Below, in pieces: positions 46,090 to 53,666 of a DNA stretch of 64,000 bases. Every line of letters starts with the position of its first letter. The stretch's first letter is position 1. The position numbers and the translations under genes were made by a program. The notes beneath the pieces were generated by a model, which saw only the letters and a list, made by a program, of their open reading frames with translations, made no database searches and was not told the origin of the DNA. Source of the DNA: Rhizobium rosettiformans W3 (GTDB lineage: Bacteria; Pseudomonadota; Alphaproteobacteria; Rhizobiales; Rhizobiaceae); assembly GCF_004912135.1 (NCBI RefSeq), contig NZ_STGU01000005.1, forward strand, positions 186,001 through 250,000, read 5' to 3'.

Positions 46090-46174
46090 TCTAGAGCGAT
46101 AGATGGAGGGGCCGGCGCGTTACTGTCGGTTGCGCCCCGGATCGAGTATCGCGTACCGGGGCGTTTGTATTTTT
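46090..46174 (+). ncRNA. Candidate plus-strand small RNA ending at an orphan terminator
   Basis: A strong terminator at 46133-46174 points rightward, but the only genes to its left, choX and its operon, run the other way, so some plus-strand transcript not encoding a known protein should end there. The 5' end is unknown; the start given is a guess based on the short distance to the A-rich region and a possible -10-like TAACAT at 46085-46090. No match to a known RNA family is claimed. Confidence 0.25.
46133..46174 (+). terminator. Orphan rho-independent terminator
   Basis: CGCCCCGG (46133-46140) and CCGGGGCG (46156-46163) form an eight-base-pair GC stem with a 15-base loop, followed by TTTGTATTTTT. 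On the minus strand the hairpin is followed by CAACCG, so termination is specific to plus-strand transcription. Confidence 0.65.
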
Positions 46175-46229
46175 GGCACACGAAACAGCGTGTCGAAGGC
46201 TGCCGTGGTCGCGGCGGGAAGTCCCCGGA

Positions 46230-46349
46230 TCAGCGCTTCTTAAACGAGAACGGCACACGCGCTTCCCAGCGCGCGACGGTGCGGTGCTGCGGCGCACGAC
46301 CATTCCAGGCGATGGCGAGACTATTGCGGTTCTGCAGGATGTAGAGCAT
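46230..46349 (-). CDS. Candidate 39-residue basic small protein
   Basis: An unrecognised 39-codon ORF that starts MLYILQNRNSLAIAWNGR and ends RVPFSFKKR. It is preceded by TTAGGAAACACCC, a good ribosome-binding site six bases from the ATG, and its sequence is basic with alternating hydrophobic residues. The composition is not that of a shadow frame because nothing is coded opposite it. It is 238 bases from the divergent cobQ start. Conservation in relatives would decide whether it is real. Confidence 0.45.
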   Translation of the reverse strand: MLYILQNRNSLAIAWNGRAPQHRTVARWEARVPFSFKKR

Positions 46350-46587
46350 GGGTGTTTCCTAAGGTGTCACGCCTCTTCGGGCGCTGATTTCGAGCGGCAG
46401 ATAATCATTTCACGAACGCCGCGCCAGAGCGCAAACCGTCATGGCGCGTCGCAAATGACAAAGTCTGACTAAAACATCTGCGACAGGCTGCCGCAGTGTC
46501 GCATTCGCGGTAATGTCCAAGGCAAAATCGCGGCAAAAGCATGAAAAACCGGCGATCTCCGGCGGGGCGGAAACAGGACAGAATGCG

Positions 46588-48042
46588 ATGGCAAGAACGA
46601 TCATGTTGCAGGGAACAGGGTCGGATGTCGGAAAGACGATATTGGTCGCGGGGCTCTGCCGACTGGCCTCCAATCGCGGGCTGAAGGTCGCGCCGTTCAA
46701 GCCGCAGAACATGTCGAACAATGCCGCCGTTTCCGATGATGGCGGGGAGATCGGCCGCGCCCAGTGGCTGCAGGCGCTCGCCGCCCGCACGCCCTCATCC
46801 GTGCACATGAACCCGGTGCTGCTGAAGCCTCAAAGCGAAACCGGCAGCCAGATCATCGTGCAGGGCAAGGTCTTCGGTCAGGCCAAGGGCCGCGACTATC
46901 AACGCTTGAAGCCGCAACTGCTCGGCGCGGTCCTCGACAGCTTCGCAAGGGTCAGCGAAGGCGCAGACCTCGTGATCGTCGAAGGCGCGGGCTCGCCGGC
47001 TGAAATCAATCTGCGCGCCGGGGACATCGCCAATATGGGCTTTGCCACACGAGCCAATGTGCCGGTGGTTCTCGTCGGCGACATCGACCGGGGAGGGGTC
47101 ATCGCCTCGTTGGTCGGTACGCACACGATCCTGCCGGACGAGGACCGGGCGCAGATATCGGGCTATATCATCAACAAGTTCCGCGGCGACGTCACCCTGT
47201 TTGACGAGGGGATTTCTGCAATCGGAGCCTTTACCGGCTGGCCCTGTTTCGGCGTCGTTCCCTGGCTGAAGGCGGCCGGACGACTGCCGGCAGAAGATTC
47301 GGTTGTTCTGGAACGGCTGGTCAAAGGCAATGGCGGCGCGCTCAAGGTCGCCGTTCCGGTCCTGTCCCGCATCGCCAATTTCGATGACCTCGACCCGCTG
47401 GCCGCCGAGCCGGACGTCGATCTGGTCTATGTCCGCGCCGGTGAACGGCTGCCTGCCGACGCCGGTCTGGTGGTCCTACCGGGATCGAAGTCCACCATCG
47501 CCGATCTGGAGGAGTTCCGCTCCCATGGCTGGGACCGCGATCTTGGCATGCATGTCCGCCGCGGCGGGCGCGTGATCGGCATTTGCGGCGGCTACCAGAT
47601 GCTGGGTCGCAGCGTCGCCGATCCGCTCGGACTGGAAGGACGCCCGCGTACGGTGGACGGTCTTGGCCTGCTTGATGTCGAGACGGTGATGGCTGCGGAA
47701 AAGACGGTGAGGAACAGCAAGGCCCATTCGCTGGAACACGACGTGCCGCTGTCAGGCTATGAGATCCATCTCGGCGTCACCGAAGGTCCCGATACGCTCC
47801 GCGCGCCCATCTCCATCGATGGCCGCAGGGACGGCGCCGGCTCGGCCGACGGCAAGGTGATCGGCACCTATCTGCACGGGCTGTTTTCGAGCGACCTCTA
47901 TCGCCAACGTCTGCTGGCTGATTTCGGGATCGAAGGGGGAGGGCGCAGCTACCGCGCGATGGTAGATGAGGCGCTCGATGATCTCGCGGCCGAACTCGAA
48001 CAGCGCCTGTCTTCGCAATGGCTCGACGGATTGATGGCCTGA
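46588..48042 (+). CDS. cobQ: Cobyric acid synthase
   Basis: Amidates four side chains of adenosylcobyrinic acid a,c-diamide in cobalamin biosynthesis. The 484-residue protein has an N-terminal P-loop-like synthetase domain (LQGTGSDVGKTILVAGL, FKPQNMSNNA) and a C-terminal class I glutamine-amidotransferase-like domain with the nucleophile in IGICGGYQMLG and the YLHGLF histidine. ATG 46588 follows AGGACAGA; the 25 codons upstream do not resemble the family. Other cob genes are not nearby. No cobalamin riboswitch was recognised upstream. Cobalamin is needed by BchE, also in this window. Confidence 0.95.
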   Translation: MARTIMLQGTGSDVGKTILVAGLCRLASNRGLKVAPFKPQNMSNNAAVSDDGGEIGRAQWLQALAARTPSSVHMNPVLLKPQSETGSQIIVQGKVFGQAKGRDYQRLKPQLLGAVLDSFARVSEGADLVIVEGAGSPAEINLRAGDIANMGFATRANVPVVLVGDIDRGGVIASLVGTHTILPDEDRAQISGYIINKFRGDVTLFDEGISAIGAFTGWPCFGVVPWLKAAGRLPAEDSVVLERLVKGNGGALKVAVPVLSRIANFDDLDPLAAEPDVDLVYVRAGERLPADAGLVVLPGSKSTIADLEEFRSHGWDRDLGMHVRRGGRVIGICGGYQMLGRSVADPLGLEGRPRTVDGLGLLDVETVMAAEKTVRNSKAHSLEHDVPLSGYEIHLGVTEGPDTLRAPISIDGRRDGAGSADGKVIGTYLHGLFSSDLYRQRLLADFGIEGGGRSYRAMVDEALDDLAAELEQRLSSQWLDGLMA

Positions 48043-48075
48043 GGCCAGCTCAGCGGACCGAACGGATACGAGCGC

Positions 48076-48201
48076 TCACTGCGCTTCCGTCACATCCATG
48101 GGCGAGGCCATGAGTTCTCCGCCACCCAACGAGTTGTTGGAATATTTGAAAGCGAGAATGCTGAGCACCGAGGCGACCAGCAGGATGAAGATGTATCGCA
48201 T
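48076..48201 (-). CDS. Small single-pass membrane protein A (tandem paralogue)
   Basis: A 41-residue protein, not recognised as a named family. Residues 3-19 form one hydrophobic helix (YIFILLVASVLSILAF), followed by KYSNNSLGGGE and a short acidic tail ending VTEAQ. A ribosome-binding site AGGAG lies nine bases before the ATG at 48201. It aligns without gaps to the upstream paralogue at 48337-48459, sharing 22 of about 41 positions including SILA-x-KYS-x-NSLG and ASP. Convergent with cobQ. Function is unknown; regulators of membrane complexes are often this small. Confidence 0.6.
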   Translation of the reverse strand: MRYIFILLVASVLSILAFKYSNNSLGGGELMASPMDVTEAQ

Positions 48202-48336
48202 TGCTTTTGCTCCTGCTTGACGACCTTCAACGAGATTGTGGCAGAAGCGGTTCCGCGGTCGCCGCTGGCACTGCGCCGCAAGGCATCTTGGCAGGTTCCT
48301 GTTGCCGTTCAGCAACAAATCAGGCGGTGATTCCGC

Positions 48337-48459
48337 TCAGCCGGTTGCCACTTCAGCCGGCGAGGCCGTCAGCCGCTGTGTGCCGAGCGAATTGTCGGAA
48401 TATTTGATCGCCAGAATGCTGAACACTGTTGCGATCATGAGAATGACCATCACGCGCAT
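48337..48459 (-). CDS. Small single-pass membrane protein B (tandem paralogue)
   Basis: A 40-residue protein starting MRVMVILMIATVFSILAIKY, with one N-terminal transmembrane helix and a polar tail ending EVATG. It is a paralogue of the 41-residue protein 135 bases downstream on the same strand; they share the core SILA-x-KYS-x-NSLG and a later ASP. Upstream of the ATG at 48459 is AGGGGTAGCT. The shared protein sequence with diverged DNA argues that both are translated and under selection. Function is unknown. Confidence 0.6.
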   Translation of the reverse strand: MRVMVILMIATVFSILAIKYSDNSLGTQRLTASPAEVATG

Positions 48460-48630
48460 GAGCTACCCCTAGCCTTGAGCATGCGTCAGAATAGAACAGC
48501 GCTCCTGTGAGATCGGCTAAACCAATCGTTAGAATGTGAGCGATCTCGCGTTTTCTACGAGGCAGCCATCGGCGCCCGGACAGCAAAGGTCGGTCTGGCC
48601 CGGATGCCCGGGCCAGACACAAGCCCACCC

Positions 48631-49230
48631 TCAACGCGAGGCACTGAGCCGCAGCAGGCGGCAGAGTTCGACGAGCGCCGGATCATAGGCGGACGAGGTC
48701 ACACTGCTGCAGCGCTTCAAGAGCCGCTGGCGCTCCCCCGGCGACATGTCCCGCAGAGCCTGGCGCTGCGGTGCGGTCAGGCCTCCGGGGCCGGAGCCGT
48801 CCGGTCCGGAACCATCGCCGCCGTCTCCACCGGGTTTTCGTCCGATCCCGGCATCGATGTCGATCCCGGTGCGACTGCCGCCGAGCTCCGCCCCGACGGA
48901 CGCATTCAGGCCGCCTTCGCCGCCCACACTTGCATCGACATCCGCAGAGAGGCCGCCCCGTCCGCCGACATTGGCCGAAGCGTTCACGCCCCGCCCACCT
49001 CCGACGGAGGCGTCGACATCGGCGACGTCGCGGCTTCCGCCGACGCTGGCTTTCGCATTGACGCCACTCCGCCCGCCGACCGAGGCGCCGACTCCGACAC
49101 CGTCGGACGTATCGACATCAACGGAGATGCCCCGCGATCCACCGATGCTGATTCCCTCCGCCGCAGCGGGCAGGGACACGGATATCGCCAGAGCGCCTGA
49201 CAGCACCGCCATTCCCAGAGTTTTATACAT
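48631..49230 (-). CDS. Secreted glycine-rich repeat protein
   Basis: A 199-residue exported protein of unknown function. The signal peptide MYKTLGMAVLSGALAISVSLPAAAE is cleaved around residue 25. Residues 26-130 consist of degenerate repeats of about 15-20 residues built on A[SN]VGG-(G/R)-x-G-(V/L)-N/S-A and DVDASVGG, then a Gly/Asp/Pro-rich linker, and a helical C-terminus (TAPQRQALRDMSPGERQRLLKRC) with two further cysteines. A strong AGAGGAGGAG site precedes the ATG at 49230. Similar proteins occur in rhizobia; a surface or periplasmic structural role is guessed from composition. Confidence 0.8.
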   Translation of the reverse strand: MYKTLGMAVLSGALAISVSLPAAAEGISIGGSRGISVDVDTSDGVGVGASVGGRSGVNAKASVGGSRDVADVDASVGGGRGVNASANVGGRGGLSADVDASVGGEGGLNASVGAELGGSRTGIDIDAGIGRKPGGDGGDGSGPDGSGPGGLTAPQRQALRDMSPGERQRLLKRCSSVTSSAYDPALVELCRLLRLSASR

Positions 49231-49418
49231 GGATACTCCTCCTCTGAAACACCGGGCAAAGGCGCCCGGCATCAAGCCCAACCGGGAGGAGCGGAGGCGG
49301 TTGCGAAAGACGTTCTGCGCAGCACAATCTTGCCAAACAGGGATTGAACAGCAGCATGGCAACCGTGCCGGAATGACACAGGAAGAGGAATCGGGCCACA
49401 GACTGGGAGGAGGGAGAG

Positions 49419-49494
49419 TGGTGAGAGCGCAGGGATTCGAACCCTGGACCTACTGATTAAAAGTCAGTTGCTCTACCGGCTGAGCTACGCTCTC
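49419..49494 (-). tRNA. tRNA-Lys(TTT)
   Basis: A 76-base cloverleaf on the minus strand. Acceptor arms GAGAGCG and CGCTCTC pair, with an encoded CCA end at 49419-49421. The D arm is GCTC-AGCCGGTA-GAGC, the anticodon arm ACTGA-CTTTTAA-TCAGT gives anticodon TTT, and the T arm is CAGGG-TTCGAAT-CCCTG. No integrase or attachment-site repeat was found next to it. Confidence 0.97.
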
Positions 49495-49678
49495 CCGTGC
49501 GGTTTTTGCGCCGCCTCAAGAGGTGCGCGGAACATATGCAGGTGACCCCGGCCGGTCAACCGCAAAAATGCAGTTTCGTCACCAAAATGCAGCCCTGTTG
49601 TCGCAGCCTACGCAATGGTGATTGGCAAGCAGGGTATCGGGGCATTAGGTAGGGCCCGTTCGGGTTCCGGAGTTCACC

Positions 49679-50425
49679 GTGTCGATTGCCGATATTTCCT
49701 TCTTCAGCGCGCTTCTGGCCGGAGCCCTGTCGTTTCTGTCTCCCTGCGTCCTGCCGCTGGTACCGCCCTATCTCTGTTACATGGCCGGCATTTCCGTCGA
49801 CCAGTTCCGCGCGGGCGAACAGGCTGAAAATGCGGCGGCCCGGCGCACGGTGCTCTTGACCTCGCTGGTGTTCACCCTTGGGTTCGCCACCGTCTTCGTG
49901 TCACTCGGCGCCGGTGCGTCGACGATTGGCGGCTTGCTGCGCCAGCACATGGATCTTCTGTCCAAGATCGGTGGCGTGATCATCATCATCATGGGCCTGA
50001 ATTTCCTCGGCCTCTTCCGCCTCGGCTTTCTCTCGTCCGAATACCGATTTGCAGGCGGCGGAAAGCCCGCAACCCTGTCCGGCGCCTATGTCATGGGGCT
50101 TGCCTTTGCCTTTGGCTGGACGCCGTGCATCGGCCCAGTTCTCGGGGCCATCCTTGGCGTGGCGGCATCGAAGGAGACGGTGGGGGACGGCGCGCTTCTG
50201 CTCGCCATCTATTCGCTCGGCCTTGCCGTGCCCTTCTGGATCGCCGCGGGCTTCTCCGGCGCCTTCATGCGCTTCCTCACCCGCTTCCGCCGCCATCTTG
50301 GCCTGGTGGAGAAGGCCATGGGGGGCCTCCTCGTGCTGACAGGCCTTGCTTTCATCTTCGGTTATGTCTCCGACATGGCAATCTGGTTCCAGCAGACCTT
50401 TCCAATCCTCTCCCAAATCGGCTAA
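49679..50425 (+). CDS. ccdA: CcdA-type cytochrome c biogenesis/thiol transport protein
   Basis: A 248-residue six-helix membrane protein of the DsbD/CcdA family, which passes reducing power across the membrane for cytochrome c maturation. The two redox cysteines are in FLSPCVLPLVPP (Cys23) and FGWTPCIGPVLG. The start is a GTG at 49679 following CCGGAG. The family assignment is firm; the exact periplasmic thiol partner is not visible here. Confidence 0.93.
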   Translation: MSIADISFFSALLAGALSFLSPCVLPLVPPYLCYMAGISVDQFRAGEQAENAAARRTVLLTSLVFTLGFATVFVSLGAGASTIGGLLRQHMDLLSKIGGVIIIIMGLNFLGLFRLGFLSSEYRFAGGGKPATLSGAYVMGLAFAFGWTPCIGPVLGAILGVAASKETVGDGALLLAIYSLGLAVPFWIAAGFSGAFMRFLTRFRRHLGLVEKAMGGLLVLTGLAFIFGYVSDMAIWFQQTFPILSQIG

Positions 50426-50467
50426 GCCCGATCAGGACGCAGTTTCGCGTCCAGGAGGAGACAAGAC

Positions 50468-51430
50468 GTGGCGGATATCGTTGCGCTGGTATTGCCGTTC
50501 TTCGGCCTGATCCTGATCGGCTACATCTCGGGCCGTCTGGGTGACCACTCCGCGCAGGCGCTCGGCTGGCTCAACTTCTTCGTCATCTACGTCTCGCTGC
50601 CGGCACTCTTTTTCAAGCTTGTGTCGCGCACGCCGATCGAGCAGCTGACGCGCATCGACTTCATCGCCGCCTGCCTTGCGGCAACCTACACGATCTTCGC
50701 GCTGGTCTTTGTCATCGGCCGCTATGTTCGCGGTAACAACATCGCCGAATCGACCGTCCAGGCGCTGGCCGGCGCCTATGGCAATATCGGTTACATGGGC
50801 CCCGGCCTTGCGCTACTGGCCTTCGGTGAAAAGGCGGCCGTTCCGGTTGCACTCGTCTTCTGCTTCGAAAACGCTGCCCATTTCATCGCAGCACCCGCGC
50901 TGATGGCCTTCGCAGGCGGCGACAAAAGACCCCCAGCGCAGCTCGCGCTCGATGTCGCGCGCAAGATCCTGACGCATCCCTTCATCATCGCCACACTTGT
51001 CGGCTTTCTCGCCGCAGCCCTCGCCTTCGAGCCGCCGCTCGCGCTGCAGCGCCTGATCGACTATCTCGCACAGGCTGCAGCGCCTTGCGCGCTCTTTGCC
51101 ATGGGCGTGACGCTCGCTCTGCGCCCCTTGAAGCGCATCCCGGCCGAGATCGGCTACATCGTGCCGATCAAGCTCGTGCTGCATCCGATCCTGGTCTATG
51201 TCGTGCTGAGCCTCGTCGGCAATTTCGATCCGCTGTGGGTCTACACCGCGATCCTGCTCGCTTCACTGCCGACGGCAACCAACGTCTTTGTCATCGGCCA
51301 GCAATACGGCGTCTGGCAGGAACGGGCCTCGGCCACGATCCTGATCACGACGGTGATCTCGGTATTCTCGGTCTCGGCGCTGCTTTTTGCGATCACCCAG
51401 GGCGTCTTACCGCCGGACCTTTTCCCGTAA
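50468..51430 (+). CDS. AEC-family (auxin efflux carrier-like) transporter
   Basis: A 320-residue membrane protein with about ten transmembrane segments. It belongs to the AEC family, with an N-terminal half ending around LAGAYGNIGYMGPGLALLAFG and the duplicated C-terminal half starting HPFIIATLVGFLAAALAF. Bacterial members export or import small carboxylates such as malonate or malate; the substrate here is not predictable. GGAGGAGACAAG lies before the GTG/ATG region, supporting the start at 50468. The 3' end overlaps the convergent ubiH-like gene by 24 bases. Confidence 0.9.
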   Translation: MADIVALVLPFFGLILIGYISGRLGDHSAQALGWLNFFVIYVSLPALFFKLVSRTPIEQLTRIDFIAACLAATYTIFALVFVIGRYVRGNNIAESTVQALAGAYGNIGYMGPGLALLAFGEKAAVPVALVFCFENAAHFIAAPALMAFAGGDKRPPAQLALDVARKILTHPFIIATLVGFLAAALAFEPPLALQRLIDYLAQAAAPCALFAMGVTLALRPLKRIPAEIGYIVPIKLVLHPILVYVVLSLVGNFDPLWVYTAILLASLPTATNVFVIGQQYGVWQERASATILITTVISVFSVSALLFAITQGVLPPDLFP

Positions 51431-52612
51431 AAGTGACGGCAGGTTTCTCAGGCCGCGACCCGGCGCGACACCCTCTTGCATCACGAGGTTGCGCAAGGGT
51501 GGAACGCTGGCGAGCACCTGAAGGCCGGCCGCGCGGAGCATCTGGACCGGTAACAGGCCTGAGAGAAGCGAGCGGTTGAGCAGGTCGACGCTGGCTGTGC
51601 GGCTTGCAATGTCCAGACGCCGCTTCCTGTCGAAGCGATCGCCACTGTCCGCGGGAATGGGCGTAGAGCCTCGATCGATGAGGATATCCTCCAGCGCTGC
51701 GATGTCCCGCAGGCTGAGATTAAGCCCTTGTGCACCGATCGGCGGGAAGGCGTGGCCGGCCTCGCCGATGAAGGCGGAGCGACCTTTGCCATATTGCCGT
51801 GCCGTCATGCCGGAGAGCGGCCAGGCCTGGACGCCGTCTTCGACCGTCACCTTGCCGAGCATCGACTGCATGCGCGCTTCGACCTCACCGGACAGCTGCT
51901 CGGTCGAGAGCGAAGTGAGGCGCTCCGCTTCCTGGGGTGTGACCACCCAGACCAGGCTAGAACGCAGGCCGGGCAGGGGAACCTGGGTGAAGGGGCCCGA
52001 TTCGGTGTGGAACTCCGTCGAGATGTTCTGGTGCGGCAGGGTGTGCGCGAAGTTCATCACCACCGCGGTCTGCGGGTAGGACCAGGTCTTGACGCCGACG
52101 CCCGCACTGTCCCGTGTCTTCGACCGCCGACCGTCGGCACCGATCGCAAACGCTGCCGTCAGGACCTCGCCGCCGTCGAACCCAATGGTGACGGCATCCG
52201 TACCGATATGGATGGTTTCCGCAGCGACCGCCTTTCGGGTGATCAGCGGCTCGGCAGCAACGGCGGCGGCCAGGGCCGAAACCAGAGCGGCGTTGGGAAT
52301 GTTGTAGCCAAAGGCATCAAGCGAGATCTCGGCGCTGCGGAAGGCTACGGTCGGCCCCCGCAGGAGTCGCTTCGTCCCGTCGATGATCTGCATGACGGCA
52401 AGCGGTGCCGCCTGTGCCTTCAGATCCTGCCACAGGCCCAGCCGCTCCATCATCGCAAGCGACTGATCCATCAGTGCCGTCGTGCGGCGATCCGAGCCAT
52501 CGGGTTCCGGCCCAACCAGCACCACACGCCGGCCGCCGCGGGCCATCGCGATCGCGGCGATCTGCCCCGCCGGTCCCGCACCGATCACGGCAATGTCGAA
52601 TTCGTGGCTCAT
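51407..52612 (-). CDS. UbiH/UbiF-family FAD-dependent hydroxylase
   Basis: A class A flavoprotein monooxygenase of 401 residues, probably acting on a ring position in ubiquinone biosynthesis. Motifs: N-terminal FAD fold IAVIGAGPAGQIAAIAMARGG, the DG motif IGADGRRS, and the C-terminal GEAGHAFPPIGAQGLNLSLRD typical of UbiH/UbiF. The upstream open frame is ignored because coding similarity starts at ATG 52612. Alphaproteobacteria often have only a few such enzymes with broad regiospecificity (UbiL/UbiM types), so the position hydroxylated cannot be given. Confidence 0.88.
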   Translation of the reverse strand: MSHEFDIAVIGAGPAGQIAAIAMARGGRRVVLVGPEPDGSDRRTTALMDQSLAMMERLGLWQDLKAQAAPLAVMQIIDGTKRLLRGPTVAFRSAEISLDAFGYNIPNAALVSALAAAVAAEPLITRKAVAAETIHIGTDAVTIGFDGGEVLTAAFAIGADGRRSKTRDSAGVGVKTWSYPQTAVVMNFAHTLPHQNISTEFHTESGPFTQVPLPGLRSSLVWVVTPQEAERLTSLSTEQLSGEVEARMQSMLGKVTVEDGVQAWPLSGMTARQYGKGRSAFIGEAGHAFPPIGAQGLNLSLRDIAALEDILIDRGSTPIPADSGDRFDRKRRLDIASRTASVDLLNRSLLSGLLPVQMLRAAGLQVLASVPPLRNLVMQEGVAPGRGLRNLPSLLREKVRR

Positions 52613-52801
52613 TGTCAACTTCCCGATTGGCGATTTCACGATGATATCTAGAACCCCATCCTCACAAAATCCATGGGCCCAAATGGCGCAGCCAGTGGAA
52701 AGAGCGCAGGCGAAATCCGGGCAAAGACGGCCACTTGTGTTGCAAACCGCGTCGTTTCGTCCGATACCGTTTCCTTCGAAATGCCGCCGACTGGAGCAGG
52801 G

Positions 52802-53530
52802 ATGAAGATCTTCAATTACAAGCGGGTGCCCTATGCGGAAATCCGCGCCTTCTCGGTCCATATCCTGACCGCTTCCGGATCCTTCCTGGCATTCCTTGGG
52901 GTCGTTGCCGCGGCCGAGCGTCGCTTCGTCGATATGTTTTGGTGGCTGGGGCTCGCCCTCCTGGTCGACGGCATCGACGGCCCGATCGCCCGCAAGGTCC
53001 GCGTCAAGGAAGTCCTGCCCAACTGGTCCGGCGATACGCTCGATAACATCATCGACTATGTCACCTATGTGCTTTTGCCCGCTTTCGCGCTCTATCAGAG
53101 TGGCATGATCGGCGAGCCCTGGTCCTTCGTTGCCGCCGGATTGATCGTCGTCTCGAGCGCCATCTATTATGCCGACATGGGCATGAAGACGGATGAATAC
53201 TTTTTCTCCGGTTTCCCCGTCGTCTGGAACATGCTGATCTTCACGCTCTTCGTCATCGATGCGAGCGCCACCACGGCCCTGATCGCGGTTCTCGTCTCTG
53301 TCGTCCTGACCTTCCTGCCGATCTTCTTCCTGCATCCCGTGCGCGTGAAACGGCTCCGCAATCTGAACATGGCCGTCTTCCTTCTCTGGTGTGCCTTCGG
53401 CGGATATGCGCTCCTCCTGCATTTCCAGTCGCCTCCCTGGGTCGTTTGGGGCATGATCCTGACGGGCATCTATCTGTATGTGATCGGCGGCGTGTTGCAG
53501 TTTTTCCCGAGCCTTGGACGGCGAGGCTGA
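52802..53530 (+). CDS. pcs: Phosphatidylcholine synthase
   Basis: Membrane enzyme of 242 residues that condenses choline directly with CDP-diacylglycerol to give phosphatidylcholine, the pathway typical of rhizobia and related host-associated bacteria. It has the modified CDP-alcohol phosphotransferase motif DGPIARKVRV...GDTLDNIIDY and about eight hydrophobic segments. The ATG at 52802 follows GGAGCAGG. Choline imported by the ChoXWV system at 42-46 kb is its likely substrate source. Divergent from the ubiH-like gene. Confidence 0.95.
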   Translation: MKIFNYKRVPYAEIRAFSVHILTASGSFLAFLGVVAAAERRFVDMFWWLGLALLVDGIDGPIARKVRVKEVLPNWSGDTLDNIIDYVTYVLLPAFALYQSGMIGEPWSFVAAGLIVVSSAIYYADMGMKTDEYFFSGFPVVWNMLIFTLFVIDASATTALIAVLVSVVLTFLPIFFLHPVRVKRLRNLNMAVFLLWCAFGGYALLLHFQSPPWVVWGMILTGIYLYVIGGVLQFFPSLGRRG

Positions 53531-53666
53531 TCCGACGGGTGATGGCTGGGCAAAACCAAAAAAAACTTTTGCCTATATATTGTGCGCCGCCGCAAACCGG
53601 TTATGAATTGAGCGATGGACCGGGCGCAAGACCCGGCCGACGCGCATGAGAGTGCAAGGGGGACCT

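Larger units (their letters stand above)
45604..46229. other. 626-base gene-poor interval upstream of choX
   Basis: No convincing protein-coding gene is seen here; the open frames (45637-45918 minus and 46045-46344 plus) have atypical composition, no ribosome-binding site of note and no recognisable similarity. The interval holds the choX leader, a nested structured element (45961-46034), an A-rich tract (46037-46053), and a plus-strand rho-independent terminator (46133-46174) that does not belong to any annotated plus-strand gene. It is therefore the best place in the window for a non-coding RNA. Confidence 0.6.

Noticed and set aside
46045..46344. 99-codon plus-strand frame in the choX-cobQ gap
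   Set aside because: It starts with TTG, crosses the strong terminator hairpin and overlaps the better 39-codon ORF; Arg/Gly/Cys-rich composition suggests non-coding.
48217..48230. TTGA-CGACCT-TCAA as another FNR/FixK box
   Set aside because: It has only the four-base arms and lies 16 bases before the start codon of the small membrane gene, next to its ribosome-binding site, which is not a plausible activator position.
49419..49700. Prophage or island attachment site at tRNA-Lys
   Set aside because: No integrase gene, no repeated tRNA 3' end nearby, and the neighbours are ordinary genes.
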